NCBI RefSeq assembly: GCF_015477805.1
Contig: NZ_JADLQL010000001.1
Location: 372,001-436,000, forward strand
Source of the DNA: Nocardia flavorosea
Lineage (GTDB): Bacteria > Actinomycetota > Actinomycetes > Mycobacteriales > Mycobacteriaceae
Direction of reading: 5' to 3'
Length of the DNA: 64,000 bases
The notes beneath the pieces were generated by a model. It was given only the letters and a program-made list of their open reading frames with translations, did no database searches and was not told where the DNA came from. How positions within the stretch are numbered: the first letter of the stretch is position 1; each line of letters opens with the position of its first letter. The translations under genes were made by a program, and so were the position numbers. Below are positions 34,452-42,971 of the stretch, piece after piece.

Positions 34452-35804
34452 TCATCGTGGTTCGCGGACCGGTGTCTCCGACCATCGAGGTTCGGCGCGA
34501 CCGTAACCCGTCGCCGGGAACGGATAGTCGGGGAATTCGGCCAGTGCGGGTGCGGCGGTGACGATCCGCCCATGCGTTACCGTGCTGTGCGGGCCGGGCA
34601 CTGCCGGTGCGGGATGGTCGGGCGTACGGCCGCGTTCGGACAGCAGCCAGGTGGCGGTCCGGGCGAGTGAGACCCGGACATCACGGCCGAACCCGTCGCC
34701 GGTCCGGGCGGCGAGTGCGTCGACGATACCGGCCGCGAGCAGATAACCGGAGGCGTGATCGAGCGCCTGGGCAGGGAGCGCGCCCGGGACGGCGGACGCG
34801 CCCTCGACGACCGCGATCCCGGTGGCGGCCTGCACGATACTGTCGAAACCGCGCCGGCCCGCCCATGGCCCGGTGAACCCCCAGGCGCTCACCCGGGCGT
34901 GGACCAGTCCCGGCCGGCCGGTCAGGCCCAGCCGTTCGAGCGCACCGGGCCGGTAACCCGTGACCAGGACGTCCGCGGTGTCCAGCAGGCTCTCCCAGTG
35001 CGCATTCGCTGTGCGCAGATCCAGTAGGGCCGAGTGCTTGCCCTGTCCGGTATCGGTGAACTGCCACAGAATCTCGGGCAGTCCGGGCGGGTCCACCCGC
35101 AGGACTTCGGCCCCGAGCAGTGCCAGCGCCCGGGTGGCCACCGGACCGGCGATCACCCGGGTCAGGTCGAGTACCCGCACCCCCTGCAGCGGCTGATACG
35201 GGGTGCCGGATACCGGCAGGGTGTAGCGCCGCCGGTCCGATCGTTCCACGACTGCGACCAGGGGGCCGGCCGCGGCCGACCGCGCCTGCGGATGAGCTCG
35301 CCACTGTGCCTCGTCGCGTACCCGGACCGCTATCGCGCCGCGGGCCGCCGCCAGTTCCTCGAGATCGGCCGCCCGGATCATCGCGATCTGGGATTCGGCC
35401 TGCTCGACGGGCGCATCGGCGGGCAGTTCGAGCGCGGCCAAGAGACGGGCGCGATGATGCGGATAGTTCGCATGCGTGCGCACCCAACCGTCGAAGGTGG
35501 GGAAGAAACCGGACAGATCGGCGAAACCTGCGACCGGGGCCCCGTCGATTCGCAGTAGCCGGTCGCTGGTGAACGACGCGGCGATGCGTTCCGGGTCGAG
35601 GCGATGGCGGATCGGCGCCGTCCCCGCCGTTGTGCGGTAACGGTCGGCCGCTGCGGTAAAGGCCCGGACGGAGCCGGCGGCCAATCCCCATACCGGCAGG
35701 GTGGCGGCGAGACACCGCCCGGGATCGGGCCATTCCACCGGGGCCGACGCGGCAACGCCCACACCGTCCTCGTAATCACGAACCAGCCGTGCTCCCACAT
35801 CCAC
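34452..35804 (-). CDS. CaiB/BaiF-type (family III) CoA transferase, apparently permuted
   Basis: In the 450-residue protein the block that normally opens a CaiB/BaiF enzyme (PLQGVRVLDLTRVIAGPVATRALALLGAEVLRVDPP) appears only at about 202-236, followed by the usual WGFTGPWAGRRGFDSIVQAATG and ALDHASGYLLAAGI. The first 190 residues, with GFFPTFDGWVRTHANYPHHRARLLAALE, resemble the segment that normally follows. Order is thus C-part then N-part. The family moves CoA between acids, often in racemase or degradation steps. GTG 35804 is preceded by TACGCT seven bases upstream. Stand-alone gene; substrate unknown. Confidence 0.8.
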   Translation of the reverse strand: MDVGARLVRDYEDGVGVAASAPVEWPDPGRCLAATLPVWGLAAGSVRAFTAAADRYRTTAGTAPIRHRLDPERIAASFTSDRLLRIDGAPVAGFADLSGFFPTFDGWVRTHANYPHHRARLLAALELPADAPVEQAESQIAMIRAADLEELAAARGAIAVRVRDEAQWRAHPQARSAAAGPLVAVVERSDRRRYTLPVSGTPYQPLQGVRVLDLTRVIAGPVATRALALLGAEVLRVDPPGLPEILWQFTDTGQGKHSALLDLRTANAHWESLLDTADVLVTGYRPGALERLGLTGRPGLVHARVSAWGFTGPWAGRRGFDSIVQAATGIAVVEGASAVPGALPAQALDHASGYLLAAGIVDALAARTGDGFGRDVRVSLARTATWLLSERGRTPDHPAPAVPGPHSTVTHGRIVTAAPALAEFPDYPFPATGYGRAEPRWSETPVREPR

Positions 35805-35811
35805 TGCTCCG

Positions 35812-35817
35812 AGCGTA
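35812..35817 (-). promoter_or_regulatory. -10 box for the CoA transferase gene
   Basis: On the minus strand TACGCT ends seven bases before GTG 35804, consistent with a leaderless or near-leaderless mRNA. CGGAG closer to the start is an alternative ribosome site. Confidence 0.4.
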
Positions 35818-35899
35818 CTGGCGTGCGGCGCGGGCGATCCGCGAGTTACCGGTTGGCACAGCGATTTTCATCACACCGTCACCACAGGTGGTGAACAGT

Positions 35900-36286
35900 T
35901 CAGACGAGGTTGCGCGCGGTGGGCCGCCCGGGATGGCGCCGGGCCCGCCACCACCAGCCCGCCCACGACACCAGCACGCAGACCGCGACCAGTATGCGCA
36001 CCTCGGCGAGCATGCTCTCGGGGTAGATGACGCCGGTCAAGTAATAGTCGATGAATCCTTCCGGTGGCAGGCCCTGCAATCCGGCGCGTTCGCGCGCCCA
36101 GTTCTCGGCATACGTGAGCGGACAGTCGTAGCCGATCAGGACGGTACCGAACCCCCAGGCCGCCGCCGCGCCGTGCAACCAGATCGTGCGCGGCAGCCGC
36201 CAGGCGACAAAACCTCCCGCCACCACGTAGCCGATGAACAGCACATGCACGGCGGCGGTCAGATCGGCGAGCAGCCGGTACCACAC
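35900..36286 (-). CDS. DUF2784 membrane protein
   Basis: The 128-residue protein has three to four membrane helices (LTAAVHVLFIGYVVAGGFVAW, TIWLHGAAAAWGFGTVLIGY, ILVAVCVLVSWAGWWW) and the family block CPLTYAENWARERAGLQGLPPEGFIDYYLTGVIYP. DUF2784 proteins have no known function. The start at GTG 36286 follows a -10 by six bases. It lies downstream of the zinc-ribbon SDR on the opposite side of a short spacer and shares its strand. Confidence 0.85.
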   Translation of the reverse strand: MWYRLLADLTAAVHVLFIGYVVAGGFVAWRLPRTIWLHGAAAAWGFGTVLIGYDCPLTYAENWARERAGLQGLPPEGFIDYYLTGVIYPESMLAEVRILVAVCVLVSWAGWWWRARRHPGRPTARNLV

Positions 36287-36292
36287 CCTTCC

Positions 36293-36298
36293 AGGGTA
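36293..36298 (-). promoter_or_regulatory. -10 box for leaderless DUF2784 gene
   Basis: On the minus strand TACCCT ends six bases before GTG 36286. Confidence 0.45.
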
Positions 36299-36326
36299 TG
36301 TCCTGAGCGCGGTAGCCGCGCCGGAA

Positions 36327-37802
36327 TCACCAGGGTGAGGGCCGGTAGTCCTTCAGGAAACAGCCGTACAGATCGACGCCCGCCTCGCCGCGCACGATCG
36401 GATCGTAGACTCGGGCCGCGCCGTCCACCAGGTCCAGCGGGGCGTGGAAGCCCTCGTCGGCCAACCGGACCTTGGTGTAGTGCGGGCGTTCGTCGGTGAT
36501 CCAGCCGGTGTCCACCGCCGTCATCAGGATCCGGTCGGATTCGAACATCTCGCCGGCGCTGGTGCGGGTCAGCATGTTCAGGGCCGCCTTGGCCATATTG
36601 GTGTGCGGGTGCCCCGGACCTTTGTAACCACGCGAGAACTGGCCTTCCATGGCCGACACGTTCACCACGTACTTGCGGCGGGCCGCCGCCGCGGCCAGTG
36701 CCGGGCGCAGCCGGGATACCAGAATGAACGGCGCCACCGAATTGCACAGCTGCACTTCCAGTAATTCGGTGGGATCGACCTCGCCGACCGTATGCACCCA
36801 GCTGTTGGTGTGAGCCAGGTCGGGGACCAGCCCGCCGGCATCGATGGCGACCCCGCGGGCGATCCGATCCGGGGTGGCCGATCCGGCCACCAATGCCAGT
36901 TCGGCCACATCGGCGCCGGTGAGGTCCGGCGTGAGCGAGGCGGTCAGGGCGGTCGGATGGGCACGGGTGGTCTGGCCGAAGATCACCGTTTCGGGCAGTT
37001 CGCCGGCGGGCAGCGGATCGGATTCGGCAGCGGCCAGGGCGCTGTAGGCGCCGGGGGAGCGGCGGACGGTCTGCGCGGCATTGTTGATGAGGATATCGAG
37101 CGGCCCCTGCGCCGCGACATCGTCGGCGAGCGCCACGACCTGGGCGGGATCACGGAGATCGATGCCGACAATGCGCAGCCGGTGCAGCCAGTCGGCACTG
37201 TCGGGCTGGGCGGCGAAGCGGCGGATGGCGTCGTTGGGGAACCGGGTGGTGACGGTGGTGTGCGCGCCGTCGCGCAGTAGTCGCAACGCGATGTACATAC
37301 CGATCTTCGCGCGTCCGCCGGTCAGGAGCGCACGGCGGCCGGACAGATCCGTGCGGGCGTCGCGGCGGCCGTGGCTCATCGCGGCGCAGTCCGGGCACAG
37401 CTGGTGGTAGAAAGCGTCGACGCGGGTGTACTTCTCCTTGCAGATGTAGCAGCCGCGTGCCCGCAGCAGAGTGCCGGCCGAGGCACCGGTGGTGGCCGAG
37501 CTGATCGGGATACCGGCCGTTTCGTCGTCGATCCGGTTCGGCGACCCGGTGGCGGTGGCGGCCACCACCGCACGATCGGCATCGAGTTTGGCCTGCCGGG
37601 CGGCGATGCGACGCCGCCGTTTGAGTTCCTTGAACATGCCGCCGACGGCGCGCTGGACCGTGACCGAGTCCGGGTGGCCGGGGTCCAGCCGGCCTGCTTG
37701 TTCGAGTACGTGCAGACAGGTGGCGAGGTCGTTCGGGTCGATGCTGGTCGCGGCCATCGGTGCGGGGATGTCCTTCGTGAGCTGGGAAAGCGTGCCCACC
37801 AT
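36327..37802 (-). CDS. Zinc-ribbon fused short-chain dehydrogenase-like protein
   Basis: The 491-residue protein has a helical N-terminal part, basic around 57-75 (FKELKRRRRIAARQ), a zinc-ribbon-like motif C-x2-C-x14-C-x2-C (Cys118, 121, 136, 139) and an SDR Rossmann domain from about 155 (TGGRAKIG 161-168, NNAA 240-243). In the active site Ser383 and Lys405 are present, but the Tyr of YxxxK is Thr401 (TNMAK). Similar large SDRs with HTNMAKAAL occur in other organisms, so the change is probably a subgroup trait. ATG 37802 is the first good start but lacks a ribosome site; the open frame continues to 38225 over the divergent gene. Confidence 0.75.
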   Translation of the reverse strand: MVGTLSQLTKDIPAPMAATSIDPNDLATCLHVLEQAGRLDPGHPDSVTVQRAVGGMFKELKRRRRIAARQAKLDADRAVVAATATGSPNRIDDETAGIPISSATTGASAGTLLRARGCYICKEKYTRVDAFYHQLCPDCAAMSHGRRDARTDLSGRRALLTGGRAKIGMYIALRLLRDGAHTTVTTRFPNDAIRRFAAQPDSADWLHRLRIVGIDLRDPAQVVALADDVAAQGPLDILINNAAQTVRRSPGAYSALAAAESDPLPAGELPETVIFGQTTRAHPTALTASLTPDLTGADVAELALVAGSATPDRIARGVAIDAGGLVPDLAHTNSWVHTVGEVDPTELLEVQLCNSVAPFILVSRLRPALAAAAARRKYVVNVSAMEGQFSRGYKGPGHPHTNMAKAALNMLTRTSAGEMFESDRILMTAVDTGWITDERPHYTKVRLADEGFHAPLDLVDGAARVYDPIVRGEAGVDLYGCFLKDYRPSPW

Positions 37803-37888
37803 TGTGGCAAGGCGGGCGGGCACGGCCGCGACCGGGCGTGAACGCCCCCGCGACCCTTCGTTGACATCGCGCCAATAGTGCGGGAAAG

Positions 37889-37902
37889 TCGTTCCGGAAC
37901 GA
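37889..37902. promoter_or_regulatory. Palindromic operator candidate
   Basis: TCGTTCCGGAACGA is a perfect 14-bp palindrome in the 150-base divergent region, 51 bases before the acyl-CoA dehydrogenase. TTGACA lies at 37861-37866. The TetR protein encoded at the end of the same operon is the likely ligand. Confidence 0.55.
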
Positions 37903-37952
37903 TCCGGCACTCCACGTGCCGGGCTGGTGATCACGAGCCGAAGGATGCGGAT

Positions 37953-39098
37953 ATGGCACGCCCCGCGTGGAGCGACGACGAGGTCGAGGCGGTACGGGAA
38001 CTCGCCCGCACCTACTTCGAAAAGGAAGTGGTGCCGCACGAGGATCGGTTCATCGAACAGGGCCACCCGGACAAGGCGCTGTACCGGCGGGCCGGTGAAC
38101 TGGGCCTGCTGTGTCCCGCGGTCGCCGAGGAATTCGGCGGCGGTGGCGGCACCTTCGCCCATGAAGCGGCCATCATCGAAGAGCAGGTGCGCGCGGGTGA
38201 CGGTGCTCTCGGTATCCCGGTGCACAGCTCGATCATTGCGCCGTACCTGGCCGAATTCGGATCCGACGAGCTGAAGAAACGGATTCTGCCCAAGGCCGCC
38301 AGTGGCGAGATGGTGCTGTCGATCGGGATGACCGAACCGGGCACCGGTTCGGATCTGCAGGCCATCAAGACCCGCGCGGTGCGCGAAGGCGACGAGTACG
38401 TGATCACCGGGTCGAAAATTTTCATCTCCAACGGCTGGCTGTGTGACGGCATCATCATCGCCGCCAAGACCGATCCCGAGAAGGGCGCGGCCGGGGTGTC
38501 ACTGCTGTTCGCCGAGGTGAGCGACGACACCCCCGGTTTCACGCGGGGACGGATCCTGTCCAAGATCGGCGGGAAGGGCCAGGACACCGCAGAGCTGTTC
38601 TTCGACGGCCTGCGGGTTCCGGCGGCGAACCTGCTCGGCGGTATCGAGGGGCAGGGCTTCTATCAGATGATGCAACTGCTGGCCCAAGAGCGCCTCGTCA
38701 CCGCGATCATGGCGGTGGCGATGATGGAACGCGCGGTCGAACTCACCGTGGAGTACACCAAGGGGCGCGAGGCGTTCGGCAAACCGCTTTTCGCCATGCA
38801 GAACACCCGGTTCGAACTGGCCGAATGCGCGACCATCGCGCGCACCAACCGGGTTTTCCTCGACGACTGCATCACCCGGCACCTATCGGGTGAACTCGAT
38901 ATCCAGACCGCGGCCATGTCCAAGTATTGGTCCACCGATCAACTCGGTATCGTCGTGGACCGCTGCCTGCAGCTGTTCGGCGGCTACGGATATATGACCG
39001 AATACCCGATCTCGCAGCTCTACACCGGCGCCCGGGTGCTGCGAATCCTTGCCGGCAGTAATGAGGTGATGAAGGATCTCATCGCCCGTGGGCTCTGA
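37953..39098 (+). CDS. Acyl-CoA dehydrogenase
   Basis: The 381-residue flavoprotein has MTEPGTGSDLQAIKTRA and GSKIFISNG (FAD and substrate site, about 128-165), RLVTAIMAVAMMERAVE, and the C-terminal QLFGGYGYMTEYPISQLYTGARVLRILAGSNEVMKDL block with Glu as the likely catalytic base. It resembles the long-chain branch of the family. GAAGGATG upstream supports ATG 37953. Its last 11 bases overlap the downstream TetR gene, indicating an operon under that regulator. Confidence 0.9.
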   Translation: MARPAWSDDEVEAVRELARTYFEKEVVPHEDRFIEQGHPDKALYRRAGELGLLCPAVAEEFGGGGGTFAHEAAIIEEQVRAGDGALGIPVHSSIIAPYLAEFGSDELKKRILPKAASGEMVLSIGMTEPGTGSDLQAIKTRAVREGDEYVITGSKIFISNGWLCDGIIIAAKTDPEKGAAGVSLLFAEVSDDTPGFTRGRILSKIGGKGQDTAELFFDGLRVPAANLLGGIEGQGFYQMMQLLAQERLVTAIMAVAMMERAVELTVEYTKGREAFGKPLFAMQNTRFELAECATIARTNRVFLDDCITRHLSGELDIQTAAMSKYWSTDQLGIVVDRCLQLFGGYGYMTEYPISQLYTGARVLRILAGSNEVMKDLIARGL

Positions 39099-39804
39099 TC
39101 CGGAAGCCGTCCCGGGACCCGCTTCGTACGGAGCCGGGACGCCGGTGCGGCGCCGCCGCCTCGAACCCGACGAACGCCGGGCGCAGATTCTGGCCAAGGC
39201 GATCGAGATGTTCGGGGAGCGGCCCTACGCCGCGGTATCCACCGCCGAACTCGCGCAGCGCGCGGGGGTGGCCCGCGGCCTGATCAACCACTACTTCGGC
39301 AACAAGCGCGACCTATATCTCGCCGTCGTGCGCCGGATGGTGACCCTGCCCCGGCCCGACGATCTACGCGTTCCGGCCGGCAGCACCCGGGAACGGATCG
39401 ATGCCAGTGTCCGCTGGCTGCTGGACACCATTTCCGAGCACGGCAGCACCTGGGTGAAGGTCACCAGTCACGAGGGAGTGGGCGACGATCCCGAGGTGCA
39501 GCAGATCCTGGATGCGGCCGACGATGCGGCGGCACAGCGGCTGCTGCTGATGATCGGCCTGTCCGATGCCGAGGCGGCGGAGCCGCGCCGGGCGATGGTC
39601 CGGGCCTTCGGCGGGCTGGTGAAGGTCGCCGGACGTGAATGGCTGACCCGCGGCACGATGACCCGCGACCAGGTGCATGCCCTGCTCGTGGATGTCCTCA
39701 CGACTCTCGTCACCGAATCCCTTCCGCGAGTGAACGGGGAGAACCGAACCCCCGCGGCGGGTATCGTTATGGACAATCACGGCGTGTCGGATGGACAACT
39801 GTGA
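39088..39804 (+). CDS. TetR/AcrR-family regulator
   Basis: The 238-residue protein has a TetR helix-turn-helix (about 27-73, AQILAKAIEMFGERPYAAVSTAELAQRAGVARGLINHYFGNKRDLYLAVV) after a basic N-terminal stretch (PVRRRRLEPDERR). GTG 39088 lies inside the end of the acyl-CoA dehydrogenase gene in another frame, so translation is coupled. It probably controls its own operon through the palindrome at 37889-37902; ligand likely an acyl-CoA, by inference. Confidence 0.9.
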   Translation: MGSDPEAVPGPASYGAGTPVRRRRLEPDERRAQILAKAIEMFGERPYAAVSTAELAQRAGVARGLINHYFGNKRDLYLAVVRRMVTLPRPDDLRVPAGSTRERIDASVRWLLDTISEHGSTWVKVTSHEGVGDDPEVQQILDAADDAAAQRLLLMIGLSDAEAAEPRRAMVRAFGGLVKVAGREWLTRGTMTRDQVHALLVDVLTTLVTESLPRVNGENRTPAAGIVMDNHGVSDGQL

Positions 39805-39918
39805 TCTGAACAACTCTCGTTTCGCGCAACGGCCGGACCGATCCCGCTTATTCTTGGCGCACTGCCGGGCGGGTCGACCGCTCCGGGTTCCCCGGCAGCA
39901 GTTCGAAAGGGATCGCGC

Positions 39919-40710
39919 ATGGCTTATTCACAGCGCTGGGGCGAGCAGCGCTGGCCGGAGGTACCGCCGGACCGTGACGCCGGCCCACCCCCGCGGACGG
40001 GCCGGCGCCGGCCGGAACTCCGTGCGGAACCCGAGGACCTCGACTACGCCGACGACGAATCGTCTTTCGGCACCGCTGAGCCGGCCGTCAACCCGTACGC
40101 CGTCATCGCGCTGGTCGCGGCCCTGGTCCTGCTCTTCCCGGTCGCGATCGTTTTCGGGCTGATCGCGTTCACCCGGCCACGCGGCCGGTTCATGGCGTTC
40201 GCCGCGTTCCTGCTCGGTGCGCTGGAAGCGGTATTGCTGGTTGCCTGGTTCGTGCTGCCCGGTGAGCGAGTATCGGATATGTACTCCCGGGTCGGCGATG
40301 CGTTGGGAGTGACCACGGGATCCGAGACCGCCGCAGGTGTTCCCGCCGACGGCGAACTGGAAAGTGCCACCGCTGTCTCGATTCCGGCACCGCCCAGCGC
40401 ACCGCCGGCATCGCCCACCCAGCCCCTGGCCACCGGAGCTGCGCCCGAGAACGCCGTACCGGTGGCCGAAAACGACACCGCCTGCCCCGAACCCGCCCTG
40501 ATCGGCGCGGCCACGGACGGCAGCATCCTGCTGTGCCTGACCGACACCGGATCGGTCACCGGCTATCAGTGGTCCGGGCCGTACCGGGTCGCCGAGGCGG
40601 TACGCGAGGAAAACGGGACCTGTGCCGCCGCTGCGGGCGCTACCGCCCGCACTGCCGCCGGCCTGGCGTTGGTCTGCGAGGACGGTGCCTGGACACTGTG
40701 GGTTTCCTGA
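39919..40710 (+). CDS. Two-helix membrane protein with DUF4190-like core
   Basis: The 263-residue protein has a charged Pro/Arg-rich N-terminal tail (about 1-57), two membrane helices (about 60-83 and 93-112; NPYAVIALVAALVLLFPVAIVFG and FAAFLLGALEAVLLVAWFVLP), a Pro/Ala-rich linker and a small outer domain with four Cys that could form two disulfides. The helix pair matches DUF4190. GAAAGGGATC before ATG 39919 supports the start. Function unknown. Confidence 0.8.
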   Translation: MAYSQRWGEQRWPEVPPDRDAGPPPRTGRRRPELRAEPEDLDYADDESSFGTAEPAVNPYAVIALVAALVLLFPVAIVFGLIAFTRPRGRFMAFAAFLLGALEAVLLVAWFVLPGERVSDMYSRVGDALGVTTGSETAAGVPADGELESATAVSIPAPPSAPPASPTQPLATGAAPENAVPVAENDTACPEPALIGAATDGSILLCLTDTGSVTGYQWSGPYRVAEAVREENGTCAAAAGATARTAAGLALVCEDGAWTLWVS

Positions 40711-40773
40711 CCCGGGGACCGGCGACCTTGCGCACCCGCCTCCGGATACCGCCGCGACTCACCGGCCGGCCGC

Positions 40774-41784
40774 TCAGCCGGACGAATCGGCTCTACGGGC
40801 GCGGCTGGGCTGAACCCGTGGTGGTTCGTTCGGCATCTTCGGGTACTGCGGTGGCCACGGCGCGTCCATGAGACCGCCCGCCAGATCGCGCTCGGACCAT
40901 TCCAGCAGCGGTTCGATGGACTGCGGCGGACGATCCGCCCACGGATCGCCTGTTTCGGCCAGCCGGGCGGGTACGGTCGCGATCGTCAGATCCTCGGGCA
41001 CGACCGTATCCAGTTCGGACCACCGCACCGGGGTGGACACCTGCGCGCCGACCTTGGGCCGCACACACCACGCCCCGAAAACGGTTTTGTGCGGGGCGTT
41101 CTGGTTGTAGTCCACGAAAACCCGCCGGCCGCGCTCCTCTTTCCACCAGTGGGCGGTGATTTCGTCGGGGTACCGGCGCTCCAATTCGCGGGCCAGTGCA
41201 ACGGCTGCGGCACGCACCTGGTAGCCGTCCCAGCGCGGTTGCAGCGCGATATACAGGTGCAGGCCACGGGATCCCGAGGTTTTCACCCACGTCTCGATTC
41301 CGAGTTCGGTACACAGTTCGCGGGTACGCAGCGCCGCGGACCGCAGTTCGCCGAACCCGATACCCGGCGAGGGATCGAGATCGATCCGCAGTTCGTCGGC
41401 GATCGGCAACTCCGCGGCCTGGTTGGGCCAGACGTGGAAGCCCAGGCACCCCTGGTTCACCGCCCACAGCACATGGGCCATATCGTGTGCCACCAGCGCG
41501 TCGCTGGTGGTGCCGTTCGGGGTGGACACTTCGACGGTGTGCAGCCAGTCCGGCGCCGACTTCGGTACCCGCTTCTGGAACCACGATTTCCCCGACGCCC
41601 CGTCGGGAAAGCGCTCGAGTAGCAGCGGACGGCCGCCGTTGACGCGCAGGAAGGCCTCGGCGACGCTCTGGTAATAGCGCACCAGATCGAGTTTGGTTTC
41701 GCCACGGCGGGAGAAATACACCTTGCCGGGATTGCTGATCGTCAGCACCCGCCCGGCGGCTTCGATCTCGACGGATTCGCTCAT
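40774..41784 (-). CDS. Primase-polymerase (LigD polymerase-domain family, PrimPolC-like)
   Basis: The 336-residue protein is the stand-alone LigD polymerase domain: ISNPGKVYFSRRGETKLDLVRYY, FQKRVPKSAPDWL, DELRIDLDPSPGIGF with the catalytic Asp-x-Asp, KTSGSRGLHLYI and FVDYNQNAPHKTVFGAWCVRP. In Mycobacterium the homologue Rv3730c (PrimPolC/PolD1) sits beside ligC, as here. It fills short gaps, favouring ribonucleotides, in excision repair. Its ATG overlaps the stop of the ligase gene (ATGA), so the two are translationally coupled. Confidence 0.93.
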   Translation of the reverse strand: MSESVEIEAAGRVLTISNPGKVYFSRRGETKLDLVRYYQSVAEAFLRVNGGRPLLLERFPDGASGKSWFQKRVPKSAPDWLHTVEVSTPNGTTSDALVAHDMAHVLWAVNQGCLGFHVWPNQAAELPIADELRIDLDPSPGIGFGELRSAALRTRELCTELGIETWVKTSGSRGLHLYIALQPRWDGYQVRAAAVALARELERRYPDEITAHWWKEERGRRVFVDYNQNAPHKTVFGAWCVRPKVGAQVSTPVRWSELDTVVPEDLTIATVPARLAETGDPWADRPPQSIEPLLEWSERDLAGGLMDAPWPPQYPKMPNEPPRVQPSRARRADSSG

Positions 41785-42866
41785 TTCACCACCGGGGTCC
41801 CGAAGATTTCGTGCAGTTCGGCGGGGGCGACTTCCTCGAGCTGCGCGTAGGTGCACGATTCGGGCGTGCGGTCGGCACGGAACCGGACCAGCCGGCCACC
41901 GTGCCGGAACCGGCCGGACTGCACATGTTCGTACCGGACCTCGGCCACCAGTTCGGTGCGCAGCGGCTCCCAGGACAGATCCTTACCGGCACTCCACCGG
42001 CTGATGCCGCCGGGCATCGAACCACCGGATGCGGCCTGCGCCGCGGCGTCGGCCCAATCGCGCCACGGATGGTTGTCCAGCGCGCCTTCCCGGTAGGGGG
42101 CGAGCTCGTCGACCAGCTCTGTTCGGCGGGCGGCGGTGAAACTACTGGCGACGCCCACGTGATGGAGACCGCCCGCGTCGTCGAAGAGCCCGAGCAATAG
42201 TGATCCCACCCCGGCGCCGTCCTTGTGCCAGCGGAATCCCGCCACCACGCAGTCGGCTGTGCGTTCGTGCTTGACCTTGAGCATGACGCGTTTGTTCTGC
42301 TGATACGGCTGGTCGTCCGCCTTCACCATGACCCCGTCGAATCCGGCACCCTCGAATCGGGTGAACCAGTCCCGGGCCAGTGCCGGATCACCGGTGAGCG
42401 GGGTGAGGTGCACGCGGCCCGGCGCGGTGTCCAGGATCGATTCGAGCAGGCCGCGGCGTTGGATGAACGGTGCGGTGGTGAGATCCCGATCGCCGAGTGC
42501 GAGCAGGTCGAAGGCGACGAAACTGGCCGGTGTCTCGGCGGCGAGTTTGGTGACCCGCGATGCCGCCGGATGCAGGCGCTGCTGCAGAACATCGAAATCG
42601 AGCCCGTGCTCGGTGACGACGACGATTTCCCCGTCCACGACGCACCGATCCGGCAGCGCCGCCTGCAACAGCTCCGCGACCTCGGGAAAGTACCTGGTCA
42701 ACGGTCGGTCATTGCGGGATCCGAGTTCGATCTCGGCGCCGTCGCGGAAGACCACGCAACGGAATCCGTCCCATTTGGGTTCATAGCTGAGCCCGGGACC
42801 CGGCGGGATCTCGGGCGCGGTTTTGGCCAGCATGGGCCGGACGGGCGGCATCACCGGTAGATCCAC
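41781..42866 (-). CDS. ligC: ATP-dependent DNA ligase LigC
   Basis: The 361-residue ligase has the nucleotidyl Lys31 in EPKWDGFR (motif I), SRNDRPLTRYFPE (Ia), CVVDGEIVV (III), FDGVMVKADDQPYQQNKRVMLKVK (IV and V) and a C-terminal OB fold. Size and neighbour match mycobacterial LigC (Rv3731), a back-up ligase working with PrimPolC in base excision repair rather than the main NHEJ enzyme LigD. GAGGAGGAC before GTG 42866 fixes the start. No Ku gene lies in the window. Confidence 0.93.
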   Translation of the reverse strand: MDLPVMPPVRPMLAKTAPEIPPGPGLSYEPKWDGFRCVVFRDGAEIELGSRNDRPLTRYFPEVAELLQAALPDRCVVDGEIVVVTEHGLDFDVLQQRLHPAASRVTKLAAETPASFVAFDLLALGDRDLTTAPFIQRRGLLESILDTAPGRVHLTPLTGDPALARDWFTRFEGAGFDGVMVKADDQPYQQNKRVMLKVKHERTADCVVAGFRWHKDGAGVGSLLLGLFDDAGGLHHVGVASSFTAARRTELVDELAPYREGALDNHPWRDWADAAAQAASGGSMPGGISRWSAGKDLSWEPLRTELVAEVRYEHVQSGRFRHGGRLVRFRADRTPESCTYAQLEEVAPAELHEIFGTPVVK

Positions 42867-42971
42867 GCGGTCCTCCTCGGGGCGGTCTCACCCGTATCGA
42901 CGTCGCGGCCGACGCCGATTCATCGCTCCCGAGCATAGGAGTTCGCGCCGACAAGTCGGCGGATCCGCGCG

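Noticed and set aside
37803..38225. N-terminal extension of the zinc-ribbon SDR frame
   Set aside because: It would overlap the divergent acyl-CoA dehydrogenase and its promoter; the extension has no family features.
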